From assembly GCF_025215075.1 (NCBI RefSeq), contig NZ_JAOBTH010000028.1, forward strand, positions 372,001 to 436,000: DNA of 64,000 nucleotides, given 5' to 3'. The notes beneath the pieces were generated by a model that did not search any database, had not been told where the DNA came from, and saw nothing but the letters and a program-made list of their open reading frames with translations. Position numbers and translations under genes: made by a program. How positions within the stretch are numbered: position 1 is the stretch's first letter; each line of letters opens with the position of its first letter. This document shows, piece by piece, positions 9,451 to 16,857 of the stretch. The DNA comes from Tenacibaculum haliotis (GTDB lineage Bacteria; Bacteroidota; Bacteroidia; Flavobacteriales; Flavobacteriaceae).

Positions 9451-10296
9451 TTGAAAAAAATTGAAAGAATAGTAAAAAAATTAGATTCTAATTTAGATTT
9501 TTTAGAAAAAGAAATTGAAGGCGTTTTAGAGAAGTCTGAAGAGGGTATTAAGGTAACTCAAAGAGCTCTTGAACAAATAAGAGAACTTTTGTTAAAACGA
9601 AAATCAGCATCAACTTCTGATGAAATCTATTTTTTCAAAAATATTAAGCCTCAAGTTTTTAGTAAATTAATTTATTATGTGAAATTATTTAGTATTGAAA
9701 GTAAAAGACCAAGAAGTAGTAACAAATCTCAAGTAAAGTATTTTAACAAACATATAGATAGGTTGCAAAATTATTTTAATGATAATTTAGAGTTTTATCA
9801 TTATTATAGACGAGGTGCTACTTTTTTGGATAACGAATATTTTATAAGAGGAAAAGCTAATATTCGTTTATTTCCAGATTCTCTTTCTTTTTTCGCAGAT
9901 GATAAATTTTCTACAAGCCACGATTCTACTGTAGCCACAATTCTTGCTTATGATATGCTAATAATTTATTTAAAAACTGAAATTGATAAACTTGAAAATA
10001 ACAATGGTATGGAAGCAAATTATAACGCTTTTCAAAAGCAATCAAAATTATTTTGGACAGGTAATAAAACAGATTTAATAGAACTCATTTATGCACTTCA
10101 TAGTTCTGGAGTAATAAATAGTGGAACAGCAGATATTAAAGAGGTAGCCTTAATTTGCGAACAAATGTTTAACGTTAGTTTGGGCGATTATTACAGAACT
10201 TTTTTAGAAATCCGTTCACGCAAAATAAATCAAACAAAATTCATTGATAAACTAAAAGAGTCTTTAGTAGATAAAATGCTAGAATCTGATGAATAA
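9451..10296 (+). CDS. RteC-domain protein (regulator of conjugative-element excision)
   Basis: 281 residues; starts with TTG at 9451, as no ATG lies near the first conserved residues. An N-terminal coiled-coil region (LDSNLDFLEKEIEGVL) is followed by the body and a C-terminal helical part (IELIYALHSSGVINSG, then FNVSLGDYYRTFLEIRSRK) characteristic of RteC proteins. In CTnDOT-type elements of Bacteroides, RteC is a DNA-binding activator of excision and transfer. Its presence next to HTH and replication-like genes indicates an integrated conjugative or mobilisable element. The stop codon runs into a perfect palindrome, followed by a strong terminator. The metal-resistance genes upstream are probably cargo of the same element (inference). 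Confidence 0.82.
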   Translation: MKKIERIVKKLDSNLDFLEKEIEGVLEKSEEGIKVTQRALEQIRELLLKRKSASTSDEIYFFKNIKPQVFSKLIYYVKLFSIESKRPRSSNKSQVKYFNKHIDRLQNYFNDNLEFYHYYRRGATFLDNEYFIRGKANIRLFPDSLSFFADDKFSTSHDSTVATILAYDMLIIYLKTEIDKLENNNGMEANYNAFQKQSKLFWTGNKTDLIELIYALHSSGVINSGTADIKEVALICEQMFNVSLGDYYRTFLEIRSRKINQTKFIDKLKESLVDKMLESDE

Positions 10297-10315
10297 ACAC
10301 CCAACTTGGGTGTTT
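10295..10315. repeat. 21-bp perfect palindrome overlapping the rteC stop codon (copy A)
   Basis: A perfect inverted repeat centred on C10305, with the core ACACCCAA-C-TTGGGTGT (10297-10313) extended two bases on each side. The same 17-bp core, differing only in the centre base, recurs at 10423-10439. It may act as a hairpin in rteC mRNA or as a protein-binding site. Confidence 0.8.
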
Positions 10316-10316
10316 T

Positions 10317-10353
10317 AAAGAGCAAATAATTATCATAGTATTTGCTCTTTTTT
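10317..10353. terminator. Strong terminator after rteC
   Basis: A perfect 12-bp stem (10317-10328 with 10339-10350) with a ten-base loop runs into a T tract ending at 10353. It also begins with an A run, so it could work in both directions. Confidence 0.85.
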
Positions 10354-10360
10354 ATTGCCT

Positions 10361-10380
10361 ATGTTTTACAAGTAAAACAT
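10361..10380. repeat. 20-bp palindrome in the rteC-HTH intergenic region
   Basis: ATGTTTTAC and GTAAAACAT are perfectly inverted around a central AA. It lies between the rteC terminator and palindrome copy B. With the flanking palindromes it makes this short region unusually rich in dyad symmetry. Confidence 0.7.
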
Positions 10381-10422
10381 TAAAACAAATCAATGTAACT
10401 CATTAAATATGAGCGTATAAAA

Positions 10423-10439
10423 ACACCCAAGTTGGGTGT
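10423..10439. repeat. 17-bp palindrome, copy B of the rteC-end palindrome
   Basis: ACACCCAA-G-TTGGGTGT is identical to copy A except for the centre base. It lies 177 bases before the HTH gene at 10616. On the minus strand it would be followed by TTTTTAT, so it could also terminate leftward transcripts. Confidence 0.8.
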
Positions 10440-10615
10440 AACTTGTGAAAAACACTCAATAATTCACTTCATATTTGCTAAACGAAAGTCAAATCACAGA
10501 TTCACGAATACCTATTTGAAAAAAACATTCTAACTCGTGAATTAAATCAATTTAATAGCTGCCATTGATAACGAAAGTTTGTTGTGGTAGCTGTTTTTAA
10601 CTTAAATCGTTTACT

Positions 10616-10894
10616 ATGGCAGCAACAATTATTACAACCGAAGATCTTCACGAATTCAAATTAGAATTATTAGAAGGTATTAAAACAATCATCAATAACA
10701 AAACAGGTTTAGCCACTAAAAAATGGTTAAAATCACCAGAAGTTCGCGACCTGTTAAGTATTTCACCAGGTACATTACAAAACTTACGAATTAACGGAAC
10801 GTTACCATACACTAAAGTTGGTGGTGTTATTTATTACGATTATGATGATATTCAAAAAGTAATGCAAGACAATAGAATACACAACAAGTTTTAA
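10616..10894 (+). CDS. Helix-turn-helix protein, excisionase-like
   Basis: 92 residues. After an N-terminal helix (LHEFKLELLEGIKTII) comes a MerR/Xis-type winged HTH: KKWLKSPEVRDLLSISPGTLQNLRINGTLPYTKVGGVIYYDYDDI. The pattern (S-x-x-VRDLL-IS-x-x-TLQNLR-NG-LP-x-x-KVGG-x-x-YY) is the standard form of the small HTH proteins carried by Bacteroidetes conjugative and mobilisable elements, where some act as excision factors. It is likely co-transcribed with the two genes downstream. The paired palindromes upstream are possible binding sites for it or for RteC, which is inference. Confidence 0.8.
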   Translation: MAATIITTEDLHEFKLELLEGIKTIINNKTGLATKKWLKSPEVRDLLSISPGTLQNLRINGTLPYTKVGGVIYYDYDDIQKVMQDNRIHNKF

Positions 10895-10927
10895 TGCCAC
10901 TTTAAGTGCAGCTAAAACACCTATTCT

Positions 10928-11593
10928 ATGCAAAAAGTTAATTATATAAAACACCTAAAAGGTGTATTTATTCAATTCTCTAAAGACAACCGTTTAAATC
11001 CAACACATATAAGTTTATATATAGCATTATTCCAAATCTGGAATAACAATCGGTTTTTAGACGAATTTTATATCAATCGAGAAGAAGTAATGAGCTTTTC
11101 AAAGATAGGCTCTAAATCAACATATCATAAATGTATTAAAGAGCTAAATCATTGGAAATATATTATTTACTATCCATCACACAATCCATTTAAGGGAAGT
11201 AAAATTAAGATGTTCAATTTTGAGACAAGTTATAAACAAGTTATGGACTCATACAATCCTATAAACGGACAAGCACTGGTATCTAATAATAAACATATAC
11301 AAACTAATAAAAACATTAATAAACTTGACCAGCCAAAAAATGAAAATGATGTTATTACTTTTTTTAAAAATGAAAAATGGCCAATAATTGAAGCTCAAAA
11401 ATTTTTTAATCATTATCAAGGTATTGGTTGGAAAGTAGGTGGAAAAACAAAAATTGTCAATTGGCAAGCTACTGCTAAAAATTGGATGCTAAAAGCTGAA
11501 GAAATAAAAACAAAAATAAATCAAAAAGCAGTTAGCCAAAATCAAGACAACCTAAAGACAAGTAAAAACAAAAACTACAATGAGCCTTTATAA
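10928..11593 (+). CDS. Winged-helix, replication-initiator-like protein of mobile elements
   Basis: 221 residues. The N-terminal half (1 to about 110) reads as a winged-helix domain of the kind found in plasmid and phage replication proteins: SLYIALFQIWNNNRF, then EEVMSFSKIGSKSTYHKCIKEL. A low-complexity linker follows. The C-terminal region FFNHYQGIGWKVGGKTKIVNWQATAKNW resembles the C-terminal block of DnaD/phage-replisome-type proteins. It lies between the HTH gene (34 bases upstream) and a DnaC-like ATPase gene (49 bases downstream). This initiator-plus-loader order supports a role in replicating the excised element, but no biochemical function can be proven from sequence. Confidence 0.6.
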   Translation: MQKVNYIKHLKGVFIQFSKDNRLNPTHISLYIALFQIWNNNRFLDEFYINREEVMSFSKIGSKSTYHKCIKELNHWKYIIYYPSHNPFKGSKIKMFNFETSYKQVMDSYNPINGQALVSNNKHIQTNKNINKLDQPKNENDVITFFKNEKWPIIEAQKFFNHYQGIGWKVGGKTKIVNWQATAKNWMLKAEEIKTKINQKAVSQNQDNLKTSKNKNYNEPL

Positions 11594-11641
11594 CGCTTTG
11601 CGTCATACGGCGCTTATTTCAGTAACTCACTATCTAAAACT

Positions 11642-12304
11642 ATGAATAAGATACAACCACATATTATAAAAGAAGGAGGTGTTCAATACCAATTAGGAGA
11701 ATTTAATAACAATAATATTTCATACGATTTCAAAAAAATATTAATTTATCTTGATGCAAAAGGAAAGCTGCTCTTTGGTAAAAACTTTAAAATCTATGAA
11801 GAAGATGAGGTTATTTTATATAAACTATGTGTCTATTTTATAAGTGATTTTGAGGCTTGCAAAAAATTAGAAATAGATCCAAACAAAGGGATATTATTAT
11901 CGGGACCTGTAGGCTGTGGTAAAACAAGTTTAATGAAATTATTAAGGTTTATGGTACCACATCAAAAACCGTATGAACTAATTCCTGCTAGAAATATCAC
12001 ATTCGCATTTAATAATATTGGTTACAAAACTATTGAAGAATATGGTAATAGTAGTTTTTATTGTTTTGATGATTTAGGTGTTGAATCAACTGGTCGTCAT
12101 TTTGGTAAAGATTGTAATGTAATGGGAGAAATTCTTTTATCTCGTTACGATTTATTCCTAAAAAGAAAAATAAGAACACACGCTACAACCAACCTAAATG
12201 CACAAGAATTAGAAGAAAGATATGGTAATCGTGTACGTTCTCGAATGCGACAAATGTTTAACTTAATAAGTTTCGATTCAAGCAGTAAAGACAAACGAGG
12301 TTAA
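11642..12304 (+). CDS. DnaC/IstB-like AAA+ ATPase (helicase-loader-like)
   Basis: 220 residues. Walker A GPVGCGKTS (88-96), Walker B CFDDLG (141-146), sensor-1 ATTNL (181-185) and a likely arginine finger in RYGNRVRSRM are all present, so the ATPase appears intact. The architecture matches DnaC/IstB-type ATPases, which load replicative helicase or assist transposition. Next to a winged-helix replication-like protein in a mobile element, helicase loading is the likelier job. A short hairpin (12375-12395) follows it and separates it from the sce7726 cassette. Confidence 0.75.
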   Translation: MNKIQPHIIKEGGVQYQLGEFNNNNISYDFKKILIYLDAKGKLLFGKNFKIYEEDEVILYKLCVYFISDFEACKKLEIDPNKGILLSGPVGCGKTSLMKLLRFMVPHQKPYELIPARNITFAFNNIGYKTIEEYGNSSFYCFDDLGVESTGRHFGKDCNVMGEILLSRYDLFLKRKIRTHATTNLNAQELEERYGNRVRSRMRQMFNLISFDSSSKDKRG

Positions 12305-12374
12305 AATTTTAATAGCTTTTAAATATTGAAAACAATAATAAGTAAATAGACGTGTTTTAAATCTATAACAGAAA

Positions 12375-12395
12375 AAGTCGTTAATTATACGACTT
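12375..12395 (+). terminator. Hairpin between the ATPase gene and the sce7726 cassette
   Basis: Stem AAGTCGT/ACGACTT with a seven-base loop, preceded by an A run and followed by CTTAATG. It is a plausible but weak terminator that would insulate the downstream cassette. Confidence 0.45.
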
Positions 12396-12409
12396 CTTAA
12401 TGAAATTTG

Positions 12410-12417
12410 TAAATTTG
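12410..12417 (+). promoter_or_regulatory. -7 promoter element of the sce7726-sce7725-RES cassette
   Basis: TAAATTTG fits TAnnTTTG and lies seven bases before the ATG at 12425, so the 5' leader would be very short or absent. No convincing TTG -33 box is seen at the expected distance. Confidence 0.5.
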
Positions 12418-12424
12418 TTGAATA

Positions 12425-13330
12425 ATGGACAAAACTAGCGACATAACCCAAATAAGAAGTTTAGCTCAAATATTTTCTGCCTCTAATTTTAAAAAAATAG
12501 TAAGAGAAGATAATTATTTTGATACATTTTACCGTATAAACAGATATGCTAAAATTAATGAGAATACTACTAATCTTGAGGTGCTAAATCAAATTTACAA
12601 ATCATTATTAAAGGTTTATAAAAATGAATATGTCTATAAAAACGTACTAATTAACAAGCTTTTAATTAAAAAATATAGTCTTAAAAATACCATTGCTTTA
12701 AATGAATTTAAAGTAGGTAATTCTATTGCAGATTTTGTGCTTTTAAATGGTGAAGCTCGTATTTATGAAATAAAAACAGAGCTTGATGGTTTAGAGAAAT
12801 TAGATAAACAAATATCAGATTATGAAAAATTTGCTGATAAAATTTACATTGTAACAAGCTCTAAACACATTCCTAATTTATTGACAAAATATTACAATTC
12901 TAATATTGGTATTATTGAATTAACTAATAGAAATGCACTTAAAACTTTAAAAGAAGCAAAAGTAAATCAATCAGTTTTTAACCACGAAACATTATTTAAA
13001 ACATTAAGAAAAGACGAATATTTAAGTATAATTAAATCATATTTTAATGCTGTGCCAAATGTGCCTAATACACAAATATTCAGAGAATGTCTTAAGTTGT
13101 CAAAAAATATTGATATTTTAGAATTTCAAAAATTAGTAATTCAAAAATTAAAATTTAGAAATATTTCTAACCCAGAAAGTTTTAAAGAAAGACAAATTCC
13201 AGAATCATTAAAACATATATGTTATTCTTTAAACTTTTCTGATAATGAATACCAACAGTTAGATAATTTTTTATCCCAAAAAAGCAAAGTATGTATTTCC
13301 CATATGTTAGAGGTAAACAATTTGAATTAA
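12425..13330 (+). CDS. sce7726 family protein (PD-(D/E)XK nuclease-like)
   Basis: 301 residues matching the sce7726 family by overall pattern: a helical N-terminus, then an all-alpha/beta core with VGNSIADFVLLNGEARIYEIKTELDG. This contains the elements of a PD-(D/E)XK site: Glu94, Asp103 (ADF), Glu115-Ile-Lys117 (EIK) and a following helix (DKQISDYEKFADKIYIVT). The active site looks intact, so nuclease activity is plausible but untested. The next gene, sce7725 family, overlaps its last 40 bases. Together with the RES-domain gene this forms a tight operon inside a mobile-element region, the usual setting of phage-defence or toxin systems. I know of no experimentally defined role for this family. 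Confidence 0.8.
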   Translation: MDKTSDITQIRSLAQIFSASNFKKIVREDNYFDTFYRINRYAKINENTTNLEVLNQIYKSLLKVYKNEYVYKNVLINKLLIKKYSLKNTIALNEFKVGNSIADFVLLNGEARIYEIKTELDGLEKLDKQISDYEKFADKIYIVTSSKHIPNLLTKYYNSNIGIIELTNRNALKTLKEAKVNQSVFNHETLFKTLRKDEYLSIIKSYFNAVPNVPNTQIFRECLKLSKNIDILEFQKLVIQKLKFRNISNPESFKERQIPESLKHICYSLNFSDNEYQQLDNFLSQKSKVCISHMLEVNNLN

Positions 13331-14226
13331 TCGCATTAAGAGATTTATGCTCTATATTTTCAGATGATATATTAAAAACTTCACCAGTAATAGAACCAGT
13401 TAAAAGTACATCAACTTTTAAATCAACATTAAAAGAATTAGCTTCTAAAAATGTTAATTTTAATATTATTATAAACCCTAGAGTTGGCGATTTAAAAGGA
13501 AAACATCAAGAAATTATTGATGTAGTTTCAGAAAGTTTACAAGGCTATGAGAACTTCCAATTAGCTGTTATTTTGGATGATAAGTCCGAAAGAAATATCC
13601 AAACATTTATTGATTTTATAGGTGCTCTGAATTTTAATTTTAATGGTGTTACCTTAATTCACAATTCTGAAGTTTCCGGTAATAATATAGAATTACTTAC
13701 TACAAATCTTAATATCGTTTATAACTTAATTTACTTCTCTAAAACAAGTAGAAGATATTATAGAGAGTTTGCTCAAAACACGCGAGTATCACTAGATGAT
13801 TATTTTAAGGAAATGCCTAAAAATGCTGATTATCTTGATTTAGAAAGCAGCTTTTCTGAAGAATACAAATATTATCAAGAAGATGGTTTTGTTGGTTTTG
13901 GCGATTTTCTTACTATAGGTGATAATTATTCCGATTCAGGATTTTTACCTAGAGCTGTAGCAATACATTTATCTTATATAGATGGTAATGATAGAATAAG
14001 AGTAAAACATTTTGTGTCTGACTCTAATGGTGATGTATCAGATATTGGTGGTAAATTTTCTGAAGCCATACATAAGTTAGTTACTTGGTGCAACCAACAA
14101 GACATACAAACAAATGCAGTAAATACTTTTCGAGATTTGCACCAAAGAGGTCATTTCCCTGGTCTTGGCACTTTAAAAAAGTTGTCAATTATGAATCACA
14201 TCGAATTAGTAATTAAAAACATTTAG
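13291..14226 (+). CDS. sce7725 family protein
   Basis: 311 residues beginning MYFPYVRGKQFELIALRDL, the signature start of sce7725 family proteins. The start at 13291 lies inside the sce7726 gene (40-base overlap in another frame), implying translational coupling. It looks like an alpha/beta protein with repeated hydrophobic strands (NFNIIINPRVGD, NFQLAVILDD, FNGVTLIHNSEV), possibly barrel-like as in the related T4-beta-type families. The C-terminal part has GGKFSEAIHKLVTWCNQQ and RGHFPGLGTLKKLS. No catalytic motif is evident. It is nearly always seen beside sce7726 (family knowledge), so the two probably act as a pair. The RES gene starts two bases after its stop. Confidence 0.8.
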   Translation: MYFPYVRGKQFELIALRDLCSIFSDDILKTSPVIEPVKSTSTFKSTLKELASKNVNFNIIINPRVGDLKGKHQEIIDVVSESLQGYENFQLAVILDDKSERNIQTFIDFIGALNFNFNGVTLIHNSEVSGNNIELLTTNLNIVYNLIYFSKTSRRYYREFAQNTRVSLDDYFKEMPKNADYLDLESSFSEEYKYYQEDGFVGFGDFLTIGDNYSDSGFLPRAVAIHLSYIDGNDRIRVKHFVSDSNGDVSDIGGKFSEAIHKLVTWCNQQDIQTNAVNTFRDLHQRGHFPGLGTLKKLSIMNHIELVIKNI

Positions 14227-14228
14227 TT

Positions 14229-15269
14229 ATGAATTGTTGTGTAAACTGTTTTACTAGTGATTATATCATTAGTATAATAAATGCTGATGATAGAGTTGGT
14301 AACTGTAATTTTTGTAAATCAACAAATGTATCTATTTATACACCTAGAGAGTTAATTCCTTTTTTTAGAAATTTCTTGTCCTTATACGCTGTTGATGCTA
14401 GCTCTAACCAAGATATAGCTCAATCTTTAAAAAAAGATTTTAACCTTACAACAGATATAGTTGAAGATTCCAAAGAACTATTTAAAGCAATTTTTATAGA
14501 TGAAATGGAAGATATTACCGAATTATTTAATAGTAACGTATCTTCTGAAATTAAGATAGAATTACTCTCTGAAACAAATCAAATTCACGGTATTTGGGAA
14601 GATTTTAAAGAAGAAATAAAATATACAAATCGTTACCACATTCAAAATACAATAGATTTAAAAAAACTAGCCAATTTTTTTGAGCACGAAAGTTTTTATA
14701 AAGAAATTAAAAAAGGAAGAATATTTTACCGTTGTCGTATTTCAGACAAGAAAGGTTTTGCGCCAGATAAAATGGGTAATCCACCAAAAGAAGTTACTAC
14801 TGGAGGTAGAGCAAACCCTAAAGGTATTTCTTATTTATATGTTGCAGATACACTTAAAACATCTTTATATGAAACAAGAGCTTCACTCTTTGATTATGTA
14901 ACTGTTGGCGAATTTCAGTTAAAAGAAGATTTAAAAATTTTAAATTTAAGGAATCCAAAAGATGATCCAATTCCTTGGTCAGAAAATGAAGCAATTGAAG
15001 ATTTTTTAATTTATGTTCCTTTTATTCAAACATTACAAAAAGAAATTTCATTACCAATTCGTAAGTTAGATAAACAATTAGATTATATTCCTACTCAATA
15101 TATTTCAGAGTTCATTAAATCATTAGGTTTTGATGGTGTAGAATATCAAAGTTCCTTATATTCTGAAGGATATAATTTGGCAATTTTTAATCCTGAAAAA
15201 TTAAATTGTAAAACAACACAAGTTTATGAAATTGAAGGTATTGATTTGCATCATAAAGCAGCTATATAA
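14229..15269 (+). CDS. RES-domain NAD+ phosphorylase-like protein with zinc-finger/HEPN-like N-terminus
   Basis: 346 residues. The N-terminus has a zinc-finger pattern (C4-x2-C7 and C26-x2-C29), followed by a helical region (about 40-135) like the HEPN-RES N-terminal domain. The C-terminal RES domain (about 160-330) keeps the naming residues: Arg168 in IFYRCR, Glu215 in SLYETRA and Ser308/309 in VEYQSSLYSEGYNLAIF. RES domains of known toxins degrade NAD+ by phosphorolysis and arrest growth, normally paired with an Xre-type antitoxin. No Xre gene is adjacent here; instead the partners are sce7726 and sce7725. An NAD+-depleting effector of a defence system is a reasonable inference. Confidence 0.8.
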   Translation: MNCCVNCFTSDYIISIINADDRVGNCNFCKSTNVSIYTPRELIPFFRNFLSLYAVDASSNQDIAQSLKKDFNLTTDIVEDSKELFKAIFIDEMEDITELFNSNVSSEIKIELLSETNQIHGIWEDFKEEIKYTNRYHIQNTIDLKKLANFFEHESFYKEIKKGRIFYRCRISDKKGFAPDKMGNPPKEVTTGGRANPKGISYLYVADTLKTSLYETRASLFDYVTVGEFQLKEDLKILNLRNPKDDPIPWSENEAIEDFLIYVPFIQTLQKEISLPIRKLDKQLDYIPTQYISEFIKSLGFDGVEYQSSLYSEGYNLAIFNPEKLNCKTTQVYEIEGIDLHHKAAI

Positions 15270-15276
15270 TTTCCCC

Positions 15277-15330
15277 ACAAACTAAAACCTAGTTTTTTCG
15301 TTCCTCAAAATCCTCTGTCTTTTAGTTTGT
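15277..15330. terminator. Inverted repeat after the RES gene (possible terminator)
   Basis: ACAAACTAAAA (15277-15287) is the exact inverse of TTTTAGTTTGT (15320-15330). The loop contains a smaller AAAAC/GTTTT hairpin with a T run. It lies just after the cassette's stop codon at 15269. Confidence 0.5.
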
Positions 15331-16309
15331 TCCCCTCGCCATTCCTTTATAGCGTTTAAATTGCCTCACTTATGCAGCACATTACAGCTTGTTTCATTCG
15401 TGCCTCATTACACAACTGCAAAGAGCTGCACAATGCCAAAAGCTAATAATTTAAACGCTATCCCAAGCTATATTTACATAACGTGCAGTTATACTGCTCT
15501 TCCGTGAAAAACTCCAGGCACTATAACGCCATTATGTAAAATAGCCACACATCCGACGCGCATCCAGTAATTAATAATAACAAGTAGATAATTTAATAAC
15601 ATTCCGTCTTTTTTACATTGTTTTTATAAGTGCCTACTGGTAAATTTAAGTGAATATTTTTAAAATCATTAAAATTTCAGTTTATAAAAGAAATTGTAAA
15701 GCACCTATAAAATCAAAAAAAAGCCAATAAGAGTATAACTTTTTATTTGAAAAAATCAGGATAGTTGGTTTCACTAAAAGTAAATGCTATTAACAATCAA
15801 ATAAACTTATATATTTCAATAATCTAACTCATAAGTAATATTTTCAAAACATTCACTTTTAACAAAACCAATCAAAAAAACAGTACAATCAAATAAAAAG
15901 CAATACACTTATTCTCGCTGCTGCCGGCGCACTAGGTATTTTAACTTTATTATAATTCCTTACCTCATTCAACTGCACAAAACCATCGTTAAGTCCAAGT
16001 TTTCCTTATCTCAAGTATTTGCTTGTTTCATTTCGTTAACAAACATTAGATGCCTCTTTTCCCCACCACCCATTCAACGGTGTAGGTTACAGCAATTATT
16101 AATGTTTGCCAAGTGTCTGTGGTAGGATGCATTTCATTCGTTCAATCCCTTATCAGGGAATCACTCTTTACATTTACCCACCTCAACACAGCGCATAAAA
16201 AAAGCACATTATTATCATAATGCACTTTATTTATTTTTTCCAACCCTAACATCAATAATTACTTCCACCTACGTCACTTTACCCCGAAAAGAGATAACAT
16301 TTATTATTG
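15331..16309. other. Non-coding stretch with inverted repeats (mobile-element intergenic region)
   Basis: About 1 kb without a credible gene. An inverted repeat ATAGCGTTTAAATT (15349-15362) and its exact inverse (15448-15461) enclose 85 bases that are GC-richer than the surroundings. A second pair, TTTACATAA (15472-15480) and TTATGTAAA (15532-15540), follows. The 15550-15900 part is very A/T-rich with nothing recognisable. Near 15912-15956 a short open frame ends in LILAAAGALGILTLL but has no start codon. At about 16203-16230 an imperfect hairpin (AAAGCACATTAT with a near-inverse) precedes a T-rich run. A transfer origin or recombination site is possible but unproven. Confidence 0.5.
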
Positions 16310-16379
16310 AAAAAAGGAAAGAGAAAACAAAGATAAGCACTAGCGTGCTTGGTGTTCTCTGCTTTCTCTTTCCTTTTTT
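16310..16379. terminator. Very long hairpin, probable bidirectional terminator
   Basis: A perfect 17-bp purine/pyrimidine stem (16310-16326 with 16363-16379) encloses a second six-bp hairpin AAGCAC-TAGC-GTGCTT (16335-16350). The arms carry A and T runs, so it can end transcription in either direction. It lies 58 bases beyond the stop of the leftward cassette at 16437, as expected for its terminator. Confidence 0.75.
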
Positions 16380-16436
16380 TTAGGCTTTTTTCGTTTCTCT
16401 TTTAAAATTAATGTTATTGGGTTTGTAGTTCCAAAA

Positions 16437-16619
16437 CTATTTTTTGAGTTTAATTTTAAGCTTTTCGTATAAAAATTTCAAAAAAATTGAAACAAAAAAA
16501 CTAACTGTTGCGCCAACAATAGCTAAAATACTGGTAGTGATAAAATCTTCAACACCAATATTTACAACTGAAGAAAAGAAAATACCACCCAAAAAACTAG
16601 CTTTTGTATTATGGTCCAT
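16437..16619 (-). CDS. Small membrane protein
   Basis: 60 residues from the ATG at 16619 (MDHNTKASFLGG). The frame is open for 16 more codons upstream, but this start gives an 11-base overlap with the previous gene, typical of coupled genes. One or two hydrophobic segments (ASFLGGIFFSSVVNIG and ILAIVGATVSFFVSIFLKFL) are followed by a Lys-rich tail (LYEKLKIKLKK). It is the last gene of the leftward four-gene cassette. No family is recognised; the size and topology resemble holins, which is only an analogy. Confidence 0.6.
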   Translation of the reverse strand: MDHNTKASFLGGIFFSSVVNIGVEDFITTSILAIVGATVSFFVSIFLKFLYEKLKIKLKK

Positions 16620-16857
16620 CGTTAGTTGCATTAGCTTTAATTTCAGATTTACCTTCATCTTTAACAACTGCTTGACTTACAGCTGTGGCAACTGTTCCGG
16701 CAACTGTCATATAAGTTGCAATTGTTACAACAATAGCTGGCATTGTGATTGGAGCTGCAATAATGGCACCACCAGCTGTTGCCAAAGCAATACCAATATT
16801 TCTTAAAATTTTGAAAAACTTCGGAGTTGGTTTTTTATAACGTTCTACAATGTTCAT
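16609..16857 (-). CDS. Small hydrophobic protein (two putative membrane segments)
   Basis: 82 residues. A basic N-terminus (MNIVERYKKPTPKFFKILRN) is followed by two Ala/Thr/Ile-rich hydrophobic stretches (IGIALATAGGAIIAAPITMP and AIVVTIATYMTVAGTVATAV) and a polar Lys/Asp tail. It overlaps the DUF5675 gene by 23 bases at its start and the next small gene by 11 bases at its end. Beside a possible lysin-like gene its layout is compatible with a holin, but no specific family is recognised. Confidence 0.65.
   Translation of the reverse strand: MNIVERYKKPTPKFFKILRNIGIALATAGGAIIAAPITMPAIVVTIATYMTVAGTVATAVSQAVVKDEGKSEIKANATNDGP

Noticed and set aside
15912..15956. Short hydrophobic open frame ending LILAAAGALGILTLL
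   Set aside because: There is no start codon between the previous in-frame stop and this stretch, and no promoter; at best a remnant.
16444..16806. 120-codon plus-strand open frame
   Set aside because: It is antisense to two small minus-strand membrane-protein genes that form a coupled operon. Its own sequence is Cys/Ser/Asn-rich, as expected of a shadow frame.
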